From: Mesorhizobium sp. M7A.F.Ca.US.008.03.1.1
GTDB taxonomy: Bacteria; Pseudomonadota; Alphaproteobacteria; Rhizobiales; Rhizobiaceae
Assembly (NCBI RefSeq): GCF_003997495.1
Contig: NZ_RZRU01000001.1
Location: 558,001 to 622,000 of the forward strand
Length of the DNA: 64,000 nt
Direction of reading: 5' to 3'
In this document: piece by piece, positions 10,319-19,164 of the stretch
Position numbering within the stretch: the first letter of the stretch is position 1
How the letters are laid out: each line of letters opens with the position of its first letter
Made by a program: the position numbers and the translations under genes
Notes under the pieces: model-generated
Databases searched by the model: none
Seen by the model: the letters and a program-made list of their open reading frames with translations, nothing else
What the model was told of the DNA's origin: nothing

Positions 10319-11314
10319 ATGACATTGCGTGACCACGCCATCCGCTACGGCTTCATCGTGCTCCTGTTCGGGCTCGTCGCCTATTTCTCGATCGCGGCCG
10401 ACGGTTTCGTTTCGCCGCAAAGTGCGGTGTTCATCTTCCAGTCGGTCGCCATCACCGGCGTGCTGGCGCTCGGTGTCACCGCCACGCTGGTCGTCGGCGG
10501 CTTTGATCTCTCGATCGGCTCGGTCGCCACGTCAGCCATGATGGCGGCCGCCTATGTGATGGTGGTGCTGGAGCAGAACGCCCTTGTCGCGGTCGTCGTC
10601 TGCCTGCTCATCGGCGCCATTGTCGGCCTGATCAACGGCTGGCTGATCGTCTACATGCGCGTGCCCGATCTGCTGGCGACGCTCGGCATGATGTTCCTGC
10701 TCGTCGGCCTGCAGCGCATTCCGACCGAAGGCCGCTCGATCGCCACCGGCATGACCATGCCCGACGGTTCGGTCGCCAACGGCAAATTCTCCGACGCCTT
10801 CCTGGCGCTCGGCCGCCACCGCTTCGACTTCTTCGTCCCGAACCTCATTCCGGTGTCGGTGGTGGTCTTGCTCGTGCTCGCCGTGCTGATCTGGTTCTTC
10901 CTCGAATACACGCGTTTCGGCCGCATGATGTATGCGGTCGGCTCCAATGAACGCGCCGCCGAACTCGCCGGTGCGCCTGTCAAGGCATACAAGATCTGGG
11001 CCTACGTTATTTCAGGTGTTTTTGCCTCGATCGGCGGCATTTTGCTGGCTGCCCGGCTTGGACGCGGCGACATCGCCTCGGGTAATAATCTGCTGCTCGA
11101 TGCGGTCGCCGCTGCGCTGATCGGCTACGCGGTGCTAGGTGCTGCCAAGCCGAACGCCTTTGGCACCGCCATCGGTGCGCTGTTCGTCGGCATCTTGCTG
11201 CAAGGCCTGACGATGATGAACGCGCCCTATTACACGCAGGATTTCGTCAAGGGCGTCGTTCTGGTCGTCGCCCTTGTCTTCACCTTTGCGCTTTCGGGCA
11301 GGGGCAGGAGGTAA
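10319..11314 (+). CDS. Sugar ABC transporter permease (RbsC type)
   Basis: The 331-residue integral membrane protein has eight to ten hydrophobic segments. The RbsC-family hallmarks are present: GVTATLVVGGFDLSIGS near residue 60 and AVGSNERAAELAG in the cytoplasmic loop that contacts the ATPase. The start at 10319 (MTLRDHAIRYGF) is preferred because GGGAG precedes it and the upstream extension is not conserved-looking. It lies between the ATPase and the binding protein in the importer operon. Confidence 0.88.
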   Translation: MTLRDHAIRYGFIVLLFGLVAYFSIAADGFVSPQSAVFIFQSVAITGVLALGVTATLVVGGFDLSIGSVATSAMMAAAYVMVVLEQNALVAVVVCLLIGAIVGLINGWLIVYMRVPDLLATLGMMFLLVGLQRIPTEGRSIATGMTMPDGSVANGKFSDAFLALGRHRFDFFVPNLIPVSVVVLLVLAVLIWFFLEYTRFGRMMYAVGSNERAAELAGAPVKAYKIWAYVISGVFASIGGILLAARLGRGDIASGNNLLLDAVAAALIGYAVLGAAKPNAFGTAIGALFVGILLQGLTMMNAPYYTQDFVKGVVLVVALVFTFALSGRGRR

Positions 11315-11364
11315 CTTTCGGCCGGAACAGGATTTTGGGTTCAACAAGAGTGGAGGAAAACAAA

Positions 11365-12417
11365 GTGAGCATTACAAGAAGACTTCTGGGGAAGGTGGCG
11401 CTCGGATTGGCCGGCGCAACCATGCTGATGCAGTTCCCGGCGCTGGCCGCGGACAAGCCGGCGCCTTTCGACAAGCCCGGCGTCAAGATCGCGCTGGTGC
11501 GCTATCTCTCGACCGGCGACTTCTTCCAGGCCTATCTCTCGGGCGTCGAGACGCAGTCGAAGGCGCTCGGCATCGATCTGCGCGTGCTCGACAGCCGCCA
11601 GGATGCAGCCCTTCAGTCCGACATGGTCGACCAGGCCATCGCTCTCGGCGTGCAGGGCATCATCATCCAGCACGGCCTGACGGAATCGATGAAGGACGCC
11701 GCCCAGCGTGCGGTCGACGCCGGCATCAAGGTTGTGGCCTTCGACGTCAATGTCGAAAACCCCAAGATCCCGCAGATCGAACAGTCCGATCGCGACCTGG
11801 CCCGCCTGGCGCTCGAGCAGGCGGTCAAGGACAATGGCGAGAGCTGGAATGCCGGCTATGTCTATGTCGCCGGCATCGCGCCGCTCGACCGCCGCAACGA
11901 GACCTGGGTCGACGTGAGGAAGAAGTATGCCGGCATCAAGGAAGTCGCGATGTTCGGTACGCTCGACAATCCGATCGCCAACTCCGTCGCCAACCAGGCG
12001 CGTTCGGTGCTGACGGCGCATCCCGACATCAAGGTGATGTTCGCTCCCTATGACGAATTCGCCAAGGGCGTGAAGATCGCCGTCGACGAAGCGGGCCTCA
12101 ACAAGGGCATCAAGATCTATTCGGCCGATATCTCGACGTCCGATATCGCTGCGATGCGTGAGCCCGACAGCGCCTGGGCCGCGACCGCCGCGACCAACCC
12201 GGCCGTCGTCGGCCAGGTCTCGGTGCGTGCCCTGGCGCAGTTGCTGGCCGGTGAAGATCCGGGCCACAACGTCGTCGTGCCGCCGACGCTGATCACCCAG
12301 AAGGACCTCATCGATAAGGACATCAAGAACATGGAGGACCTGTCGGCCAAGCTGCCGCAGTTCGCCCACGCCGATGTCGCGATGCCGGCCTGGATGCCGA
12401 ACCCGAACGCCAAGTAA
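11365..12417 (+). CDS. Sugar ABC transporter substrate-binding protein (RbsB type)
   Basis: The 350-residue periplasmic binding protein starts at a GTG with GGAGGAAAA just upstream. Residues 1-27 form a Sec signal peptide ending near ALAAD. The body has the two-lobe type I fold: VKIALVRYLSTGDFFQAYLS opens lobe 1, and QAIALGVQGIIIQHG and FDVNVENP follow. It is the last gene of the operon, ahead of a strong terminator. The ligand is unknown, but the neighbouring mtnKA operon points to methylthioribose or another ribose derivative. Confidence 0.88.
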   Translation: MSITRRLLGKVALGLAGATMLMQFPALAADKPAPFDKPGVKIALVRYLSTGDFFQAYLSGVETQSKALGIDLRVLDSRQDAALQSDMVDQAIALGVQGIIIQHGLTESMKDAAQRAVDAGIKVVAFDVNVENPKIPQIEQSDRDLARLALEQAVKDNGESWNAGYVYVAGIAPLDRRNETWVDVRKKYAGIKEVAMFGTLDNPIANSVANQARSVLTAHPDIKVMFAPYDEFAKGVKIAVDEAGLNKGIKIYSADISTSDIAAMREPDSAWAATAATNPAVVGQVSVRALAQLLAGEDPGHNVVVPPTLITQKDLIDKDIKNMEDLSAKLPQFAHADVAMPAWMPNPNAK

Positions 12418-12429
12418 ATTTCGCTATCG

Positions 12430-12467
12430 AAGGCCGTCTGCAGCCGCTTGCTGCAGGCGGCCTTTTT
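12430..12467 (+). terminator. Rho-independent terminator of the ABC importer operon
   Basis: AGGCCG-T-CTGCAG pairs with CTGCAGGCGGCCT and is followed by TTTTT. It lies about 15 bases after the stop of the binding-protein gene. Confidence 0.85.
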
Positions 12468-12518
12468 GCCGAATATCTGCAGCCGGCGCCAGGTTCCGGC
12501 CCAAGGTTCGGTGCGTAT

Positions 12519-13362
12519 ATGGAAGCTCAGGCGGTAATCGAGGAAGACCTGTCCGGTGCCGTCGCCGGAACCTTGCTTCGATGCCCGCAGGCCACCACCG
12601 GTGTCGTGGTGTTGGGTGGGTCGAGTGGCCGCATCGATGTCGCGCGCGCACGGCTCTTTGCAAACCAGGGTTCGTCGGCCCTTGCCCTGCAATGGTTTGG
12701 CGGTGAGGGCCAGCCTCCCGGAATATGCGAAATTCCCCTCGAAACCTTCTTTGCGGCAACCGACTATCTCAGGAACGGGATGCCACCGCATGGTCTATGT
12801 CGGCACATCCAAGGGTGCCGAGGCCGCATTGCTCGCGGCGGTCCACGATCAGCGTGTCAACGCTGTGGTCGCGATCAGCCCGTCATCGGTGACTTGGGGA
12901 AATATCAGTGCGGGCCGGGATGGCGTCAGCTGGCCTGAACGATCCTCATGGTCGCTTGACGGCGTCTCGTTGCCGTTCGTGCCGACGGACCCGAATTGGA
13001 GCCGAGAGTATGAGGATGGCCTGGTGTCCTACCGAGGGCTTTTCGAACATTGCTTGAAAACCTTCGAGCGCGAAGCAAAGGCGGCAGCCATCCCTGTTGA
13101 GACTGCATTGGCCGAGATCCTGCTGGTCGCAGGTGGCGACGATGCGCTGTGGCCCTCTCTGTGGTTCGCGAGGGATATCGTCCGGCGGCGCAGCGAAGCA
13201 GGTAAGCACACACATCTCGTTTCGTTGCCGGATGCGGGTCACCGCATTCTCTTGCCGGGCGAGGACACACCGCGCTCGACATTGCATGCGCATGGCGGCA
13301 ATGACGACGCTGATTCAAGGCTGGGCAGAAAGGCTTGGGAATACATCCAAGGTCTGCTGTAG
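12519..13362 (+). pseudogene. Frameshifted alpha/beta hydrolase, BAAT C-terminal (acyl-CoA thioesterase-like)
   Basis: Two reading frames together make one protein of about 280 residues. The first (from 12519) supplies GVVVLGGSSGRIDVARARLF and ETFFAATDYL. The second takes over at about 12,785 with MVYVGTSKGAEAALLAA, the nucleophile elbow G-T-S-K-G. It continues with GGDDALWPS (Asp) and DAGHRI (His), completing the catalytic triad of the BAAT C-terminal family. Neither frame alone holds a whole protein. The bases around 12,775-12,795 (AGGAACGGGATGCCACCGCA) could be repaired by restoring two lost bases. It is a pseudogene or a sequencing error. Confidence 0.75.
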
Positions 13363-13376
13363 CGGACCGGTTTTGG

Positions 13377-13660
13377 CTACTCGTTGAACAGATCGGAGTG
13401 AGAGCCGGTGCGAGCAAGCTGTAATTCGTCGCTGGCCACCCGATAGATCAAGAGCCAGTCCGATTCTATGTGCGCGTCACGATAGCCTTTCCAGTCGCCT
13501 TTCAAGGGGTGATCCTTATATGATCCTTATAACTGGCCGGTAGCTCATCTCCGGCGATCAGCCGGCCGAGCAGTTCGCGCAATTTGCCAAGGTCTTTGCC
13601 GCGCTTTTCCGCACGTTTCACGTCGCGACGGAATTGCCCGGAGCGAACAGGCGTCAGCAC
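13377..13660 (-). pseudogene. yafQ: YafQ/RelE-family toxin gene disrupted by an 11-bp duplication
   Basis: The gene starts at a GTG one base after the antitoxin stop. The first part reads VLTPVRSGQFRRDVKRAEKRG and runs to ELPASYKDH, then shifts frame. In the other frame the rest of the toxin follows: PLKGDWKGYRDAHIESDWLL, then IYRVASDELQLARTGSHSDL. This is the YafQ family of ribosome-dependent mRNA endonucleases. Removing one copy of the tandem duplication at 13510-13531 restores a 90-residue protein. As it stands the product ends at about 48 residues, without the catalytic C-terminal half. Confidence 0.9.
13510..13531. repeat. 11-bp perfect tandem duplication inside yafQ
   Basis: TGATCCTTATA occurs twice in direct succession (13510-13520 and 13521-13531). 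The extra 11 bases shift the toxin reading frame. Confidence 0.97.
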
Positions 13661-13661
13661 A

Positions 13662-13919
13662 TCAGATGCCCAAATCCTTGAACAGCTCATCGGCCGAGGC
13701 GAAACGCTTGCCCTTGCCCTGTTCCAATTCGGCCATGGCCTTTCGAGTGGTTGCGTTAGGCACCTTCACCGGAAAGGGAAATTCCTTGTCGGCAGCGACG
13801 CGGACCAGCAACAGGCGGATGGCGTCGGAAACGGACAACCCCATTGCCGCCAGGGCTTCCGTTGCCTGATCTTTTGTCGCCGTATCGATCCGAGCGCGGA
13901 CTACGGTATCTGTTGCCAT
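13662..13919 (-). CDS. dinJ: RelB/DinJ-family antitoxin
   Basis: The 85-residue protein begins with a ribbon-helix-helix (TVVRARIDTATKDQATEALA, then MGLSVSDAIRLLLVRVA), as in DinJ/RelB. The C-terminal part (FPVKVPNATTRKAMAELEQG) is the toxin-binding arm. It would bind YafQ and repress its own promoter. The toxin gene directly downstream is broken, so the antitoxin is now alone unless it protects against a related toxin elsewhere. Confidence 0.9.
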   Translation of the reverse strand: MATDTVVRARIDTATKDQATEALAAMGLSVSDAIRLLLVRVAADKEFPFPVKVPNATTRKAMAELEQGKGKRFASADELFKDLGI

Positions 13920-13991
13920 GCTATGACTCCTCTAGTCGAGCCACAATGTAGCTACAGACCACCAACTACGCAAGCCTTTTGAGATTTTCGT

Positions 13992-16046
13992 CTACCGCAT
14001 AGCCGCCGCGATGTTGCCGCCATCGACCGTCGTCACATCGGCGGTGGTCCTGTCGGCCAGCGCGTGATGCAGGAAGGCCTGCGCCACGTCTTGCGCCGTC
14101 ACTTCCTGGCCGAGCAGATTGCCGGACATGTAGTCCTTCTCCGACACGCCGCGCGCGCCCGAACGGCTGGCGATCATGGCGTCGGTCAGAAGCCCTGAGC
14201 GGATGCGATCGGCGTTGACGGCGTTCGAACGGATGCCGTGCGCGCCATAGTCGAGCGCGTATTGCCTGGACAGGAACAGCGTCGCTGCCTTCGGCACGCC
14301 ATAGGCGCCGAACTTCGGCCCCGGATTGACCGCCTGCTTGGAGGTGTTGAACAAAAGCACGCCGCCGGTGCCCTGTTCGAGCATGATGCGCACGGCATTC
14401 TGCGCCACCGACTGGTGGGCGAAGAAGTTGAGCTCGAAACTCCTGCGCAAAAGTGCGTCGTCGAGCTCGCCGATGCGGCCTTCCCAGGCCGCCCCTGCAT
14501 TGGACACCAGGATGTCGACACCGCCGAACACGGCGACGGCCCTGTCGAAGGCAGCACGCACCTGGTGCGGGTCGGTGATGTCGGCGGCGACACCGATCGA
14601 ATTGTTGCCGGCTTTCTTCGCCGCGTCAGTGGCCTTTTCGGCGTCGAGATCGACGACGACTGCATGGGCGCCATTGTCGGCGAACAGTTTTGCCGTCGCC
14701 GCACCGATCGCACCGGCGCCGCCGGTGATCAGCACCACCTGGCCGGTCAGCGGCTTCGGCTTGTTGGAAGCGAGCTTGGCCTGCTCCAGCGACCAGTATT
14801 CGAGCGGGAACAGGTCGGCCTTGGAGAGCGGATGGAACCGGCCGACCGCCTCGGCGCCGCGCACCGCCTCGATCCACATCTCGCCGACATCCGACGCGAT
14901 CCTGGCGTCCTTCAGCGTGCGGCCGTGGCCGAACATGCCGAGGCCCGGCACCAGCGTCAGCCGCGGCATCTGGTCGAGCATGGTGCGCTTGACGTCGTCG
15001 AGCGCATCATTGGTTTCGAAATAGGCGCGGTAATCCTTGGCGAAGGCGTCGACATGGCTCTTGATCACCGCCTTGTAGTCGCCGGCCTTGTCGGCATCGG
15101 GCGCCGGCAGCGCCATCGGCCCGGTCTTGATGCGGATCGACAGATCCGGTGTCGACACGCCGCGCCCGGCATAGTCGGCAATCTCGGATGAATTGATGAA
15201 GTCGACGATTGCCGGCGAAGTGCGGAAATCGCTGACCATACGGTCGAAGCGGCCTTCGCCGCGCGCCACCGCCACCGCGCCACGCAGCATCGGCGCAATG
15301 GACGCCGGTGTCGCGAGCTTTGCCGGCAAGGCTGCCTTTGCCGCCTTCGGCTTGCCGCTTGCGGCAATGAAGTCCTCGGCGACGTTCACATAGTGGATCA
15401 TCCGGTCGTAGGCTTGTTTGGCGTCGTCGCCGAAGGTGAAGATGCCATGCTTGTCGAGGATCAACCCTTCGACGGTCGGGTCGGCATCGAAGATGTCGGC
15501 GGCCGCCTTGGCGAGGTCGAAGCCGGGCATAATGTAGGGTACGTAACCCATCTTGCTGCCGAACACCGTCTTCACCAGCGGCTTGGAGTCCTCCTGGTCG
15601 ACGATGGCCAGGATGGCGGTCGAGTGCGTGTGGTCGACGAATTTGTGCGGCAGGAAGGCATGCAGCAGCGTCTCGACCGACGGGTTGGGCGAGGACGGAT
15701 CGATGAGGTTGACGCGTTGCAGGGCAACCATGTCCTCGTCGGCCAGCCTGTTCAGCGCGCGCGCCTTGAGCAGCGGCTTGAGCTTGACCGCCGGCAGGCC
15801 CTGCGGCTCGATGACGCCCATGTCCCAGCCGCTGCCCTTGACGCACAGCACGTCCCACTGGTCGCCGACGAGGTCGGTTGCCGTCGTCTTGCACGAGGTG
15901 TTGCCGCCGCCATGCAGCACCAGCCGTGGTTCGCCGCCGAGCAGCCGGGTCGTGTAGACGCGCAGTGCCAGGTCGCGGCCGACACCTTTTTTCGCGTAGT
16001 CGGCGACGAGTTTTTCGGCTGCTTCGTCATTCCACAAATTCTTCAT
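13992..16046 (-). CDS. rhaD: Bifunctional rhamnulose-1-phosphate aldolase / short-chain alcohol dehydrogenase
   Basis: The 684-residue fusion has a class II aldolase domain at about residues 1-390 and a short-chain dehydrogenase domain at about 430-684. The aldolase half shows the zinc motif DHTHST near residue 140. The dehydrogenase half shows the Rossmann loop TGGAGAIGAATAKLF and the catalytic AYGVPKA (Tyr-x3-Lys). The known family cleaves rhamnulose 1-phosphate to dihydroxyacetone phosphate and lactaldehyde and oxidises the latter. No rhamnose isomerase, kinase or rha transporter lies beside it, only a SorC regulator upstream. A related 1-phosphoketose substrate, such as methylthioribulose 1-phosphate from nearby mtnKA, is possible. 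Confidence 0.88.
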   Translation of the reverse strand: MKNLWNDEAAEKLVADYAKKGVGRDLALRVYTTRLLGGEPRLVLHGGGNTSCKTTATDLVGDQWDVLCVKGSGWDMGVIEPQGLPAVKLKPLLKARALNRLADEDMVALQRVNLIDPSSPNPSVETLLHAFLPHKFVDHTHSTAILAIVDQEDSKPLVKTVFGSKMGYVPYIMPGFDLAKAAADIFDADPTVEGLILDKHGIFTFGDDAKQAYDRMIHYVNVAEDFIAASGKPKAAKAALPAKLATPASIAPMLRGAVAVARGEGRFDRMVSDFRTSPAIVDFINSSEIADYAGRGVSTPDLSIRIKTGPMALPAPDADKAGDYKAVIKSHVDAFAKDYRAYFETNDALDDVKRTMLDQMPRLTLVPGLGMFGHGRTLKDARIASDVGEMWIEAVRGAEAVGRFHPLSKADLFPLEYWSLEQAKLASNKPKPLTGQVVLITGGAGAIGAATAKLFADNGAHAVVVDLDAEKATDAAKKAGNNSIGVAADITDPHQVRAAFDRAVAVFGGVDILVSNAGAAWEGRIGELDDALLRRSFELNFFAHQSVAQNAVRIMLEQGTGGVLLFNTSKQAVNPGPKFGAYGVPKAATLFLSRQYALDYGAHGIRSNAVNADRIRSGLLTDAMIASRSGARGVSEKDYMSGNLLGQEVTAQDVAQAFLHHALADRTTADVTTVDGGNIAAAMR

Positions 16047-16136
16047 GTTCGCTTCGTCCGGTTGCTGTCTTTGATGGTGAAACAGGAATGCCGCGACGCT
16101 TTGATGACAATGCGCCGGCGACGGAGAGGGGATTTC

Positions 16137-17102
16137 CTAGGAGGCCTTTTCTGTCGTGGCAGCCGCATGATCCAGGAGCCGCTGCGCCATGCGCGCGCCG
16201 ACCACCAGATGCGTGCAAAGGCCGCCGGCGATCGCCGCGAGCAGCGGTTCGAACTTGCTGTCCTCCTGCACCACCACCAACCGCCTGGCGATGGCGCGCA
16301 GCGAGGCAAGCTCGGCGGAGATCACCCGCCTGTTATAACTGCAGTCGAGCACCTTGCCCTCGGCGTCTATGATCTGCCCGGCAATCACGCCGGCAGCGCC
16401 TTGGCTGCGCAGATCCGCCATTTCACTTGGCGTCAGCGCGCCGCATTTGACCAGATGGCTGTCGGCGTCGACCGCGCCGACCGAGTACAGCGCCAGGTCG
16501 CATTCGCTGACACCCGACAATTGTTCCCGGATCACCGGCTCGGCACGCAGCGCACGCGCGAGTTCTTCCGTAGACAGCACCAGCGGCGCGTAGAAATTGA
16601 GCCCCTTGGCGTTGAGCCGCCGCGCGATTTCCATGGTGCATTGGTCGGGGCGATAGGAATAGGGCGCGCCGAGATTGCCGCAGAGCTGCACCACCGTGAC
16701 GTCCTGCAGATCGGCATAGGACATGACGTCGGCGATCATGTAGACGGTGCGGCCCCAGGCGACGCCGATGCGGTCGCCCTTCTTGACCAGTTCGAGAAAG
16801 ACGCTCGCCGCCAGCACGGCGATTTCCGTCGACGGGTCGGCAATATGATCATTCTCCGGGGCGATCCAGACGGCGTCGAGGCTCAACGCATCCTCGAGCT
16901 TGCGCGCCAGAACGTCGTCGGTGAAAAGCTGGGTCGAGGTCGAGATGTTGACGATGCCGGTCTCGCGCGCCTTGCGCAGATACATGGCGACCGAGGCACG
17001 GGAAATGTTAAGCTGGCTCGCCACCTGGTCCTGCCGCAGGCCATGGGCATAGTAGAGCCAGGCGGCCTTGTGGATGAGTTGTTCTGCCGGTCGGATCGCC
17101 AT
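16137..17102 (-). CDS. SorC-family sugar-responsive transcriptional regulator
   Basis: The 321-residue protein has an N-terminal helix-turn-helix (WLYYAHGLRQDQVASQLNIS, then RASVAMYLRKARE) and a large sugar-phosphate-binding domain typical of SorC/DeoR-like regulators (GVAWGRTVYMIADVM, VVQLCGNLGAPYSY). The start at 17102 is preceded by GAGGAGA. It lies 90 bases upstream of rhaD on the same strand, so it probably controls that gene and responds to its phosphorylated substrate. It is divergent from the acyl-CoA synthetase gene. Confidence 0.88.
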   Translation of the reverse strand: MAIRPAEQLIHKAAWLYYAHGLRQDQVASQLNISRASVAMYLRKARETGIVNISTSTQLFTDDVLARKLEDALSLDAVWIAPENDHIADPSTEIAVLAASVFLELVKKGDRIGVAWGRTVYMIADVMSYADLQDVTVVQLCGNLGAPYSYRPDQCTMEIARRLNAKGLNFYAPLVLSTEELARALRAEPVIREQLSGVSECDLALYSVGAVDADSHLVKCGALTPSEMADLRSQGAAGVIAGQIIDAEGKVLDCSYNRRVISAELASLRAIARRLVVVQEDSKFEPLLAAIAGGLCTHLVVGARMAQRLLDHAAATTEKAS

Positions 17103-17292
17103 GCCGTCTCCTCGGCTGACATTATTCACGGCTCTCGACAAAAGTCAAACTGGGCGGAGGTATGCGATACTCCCGCTGACGCCGAATCTGGTTCATCATT
17201 GTGCCAAATGCGCTCTCTCGTGGCATCGTTTGTGGTGACGCGGCCCGAGCCTGTGATTAGAACGTCTGAAAGAAAATCGCGGGGAGCATGGG

Positions 17293-18933
17293 ATGGGCAG
17301 TCCTTACGAACAGGATCTCGACAAGAACGCGGCCAACCATCAGCCGTTGACACCGCTCACCTATCTGGAGCGCGCGGCCAAGACGTATCCCGACCATATC
17401 GCCATCATCCATGGCCGCCAGCGCATCGACTATCGCACTTTCTGGCAGCGGTCGCTGAAGCTTGCCTCGGCGCTCCACAGGCGCGGCATCGGCAAGGGCG
17501 ACACCATCACCGTCATGCTGTCAAACACGCCGCCGATGCTGGAGGCGCATTTCGGTGTGCCGATGACCAAGGCGGTGCTGCATTCGCTCAACACCCGCCT
17601 CGATGCCGCGGTCATCGCCTTCCAGCTCGATCATGCCGAGACCAAGGTGCTGCTAGTCGACCGCGAATTCTCCGTCGTCGTCAAGCAGGCCCTTGAACTG
17701 GCCAGGGTCAAACCGCTGGTCATCGACTATGACGATCCCGATTACGCCGCCGACGCGCCGTATCCGAAGGGTGAGCGCATCGGTTCGCTCGACTATGAGG
17801 ACTTCATCGCTGGGGGCGACGCGGACTTCGCCTGGGCGATGCCCGACGATGAGTGGGGCGCCATCTCGCTGAACTACACTTCCGGAACGACAGGCAATCC
17901 GAAGGGCGTCGTCTACCACCATCGCGGTGCCGCGCTGATGGCCTACACCAACACCATTCATGCGGGCATGGCTAAGCACGCCGTCTATCTCTGGACGCTG
18001 CCGATGTTCCACTGCAATGGCTGGTGTTTTCCATGGACGCTTGCCGTCCAGGCCGGCACCCATGTCTGCCTGCGCTGGGTGCGGCCGAAGCCGATCTACG
18101 ATGCGATCGCCGATCACGGCGTCACCCATCTGTGCGGTGCGCCGGTCGTCATGTCGGTGCTGATCAATGCCAGGGACGAGGACAAGCGCGCATTTCCACA
18201 GACGGTCACTTTCAATACGGCCGCAGCACCCCCGCCGGAAGCGGTGCTATCCGGGATGGCGGATGCCGGATTTGCCGTCACCCATCTTTACGGCCTGACC
18301 GAGACCTATGGCCCGGCGGTCGTCAACGAATGGCATGGCGCCTGGGACGATCTCGAAAAGGGCGAGCGCAGCGCCAGGAAGGCGCGACAGGGCGTGCGCT
18401 ATGCAGCGCTCGAAGGCCTGACGGTCATGGATCCCGAAACGATGCGGACGACACCGGCCGATGGTGAGACCATCGGCGAAGTCATGTTCCGCGGCAACAT
18501 CGTCATGAAAGGTTATTTGAAGAACCGCAAGGCGAGCGACGAAGCTTTTGCCGGCGGCTGGTTCCATTCCGGCGATCTTGGCGTCATGCACCCCGACGGC
18601 TATATCCAGCTCAAGGACCGCTCCAAGGACATCATCATCTCCGGTGGCGAGAACATCTCCTCTATCGAGGTCGAGGACGCGCTTTACAAGCACCCGTCGG
18701 TTGCCTCTTGCGGCGTCGTCGCCAGGCCCGACGACAAATGGGGCGAGGTGCCTGTCGCCTATGTGGAGCTGAAGCCCGGCAAGGCCACGACGGAAGCCGA
18801 GATCATCGAGCACTGTCGCGCGCTGCTTGCCCGGTTCAAAGTGCCGAAGGCGGTGACCTTCGCCGAAATCCCGAAGACCTCGACCGGCAAGATCCAGAAA
18901 TTCCGGCTACGGGAAATGGCGAGGGGGACTTAG
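17293..18933 (+). CDS. AMP-dependent acyl-CoA synthetase
   Basis: The 546-residue adenylating ligase activates a carboxylic acid to its CoA thioester. The P-loop is YTSGTTGNPKGVVYHHRG near residue 195. YGLTETYGP, the ATP motif GWFHSGDLGVMHPDGY and the catalytic Lys in PKTSTGKIQKF near the end are all present. The family includes medium-chain fatty acid and methylmercaptopropionate (DmdB-like) CoA ligases. Substrate cannot be told. It is monocistronic; the next gene downstream is a TetR regulator after about 230 bases. Confidence 0.88.
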   Translation: MGSPYEQDLDKNAANHQPLTPLTYLERAAKTYPDHIAIIHGRQRIDYRTFWQRSLKLASALHRRGIGKGDTITVMLSNTPPMLEAHFGVPMTKAVLHSLNTRLDAAVIAFQLDHAETKVLLVDREFSVVVKQALELARVKPLVIDYDDPDYAADAPYPKGERIGSLDYEDFIAGGDADFAWAMPDDEWGAISLNYTSGTTGNPKGVVYHHRGAALMAYTNTIHAGMAKHAVYLWTLPMFHCNGWCFPWTLAVQAGTHVCLRWVRPKPIYDAIADHGVTHLCGAPVVMSVLINARDEDKRAFPQTVTFNTAAAPPPEAVLSGMADAGFAVTHLYGLTETYGPAVVNEWHGAWDDLEKGERSARKARQGVRYAALEGLTVMDPETMRTTPADGETIGEVMFRGNIVMKGYLKNRKASDEAFAGGWFHSGDLGVMHPDGYIQLKDRSKDIIISGGENISSIEVEDALYKHPSVASCGVVARPDDKWGEVPVAYVELKPGKATTEAEIIEHCRALLARFKVPKAVTFAEIPKTSTGKIQKFRLREMARGT

Positions 18934-19112
18934 GCCCCGTCGCTGCTCTCCTCCAGTTACGACTTTTGCGATTAGCAAAAAGCCTCCGCGACTTCATCAT
19001 CCTAGGATGGAGCAGTCGCGAAGCGACGTCGCGGAAACTCGCCAGTCCCTGTCACCATCTGTCACCATTCGTACGTGTACATCGAATCCGCATTGACAGG
19101 TCGCTCATTTCA

Positions 19113-19152
19113 ATTTACGAGTGACGAAAATCGAAATTCGTCACTCGTAAAT
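19113..19152. promoter_or_regulatory. 16-bp perfect inverted repeat upstream of tetR
   Basis: ATTTACGAGTGACGAA (19113-19128) and TTCGTCACTCGTAAAT (19137-19152) form a perfect inverted repeat around the spacer AATCGAAA. It ends 12 bases before the TetR-family start. This is very probably the operator bound by that regulator. Confidence 0.85.
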
Positions 19153-19164
19153 CGATAGAGGATC

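Noticed and set aside
15393..17696. 767-codon plus-strand frame opposite rhaD and the SorC gene
   Set aside because: Composition is typical of a GC-rich complement frame, and the minus strand shows clear aldolase, dehydrogenase and regulator motifs.
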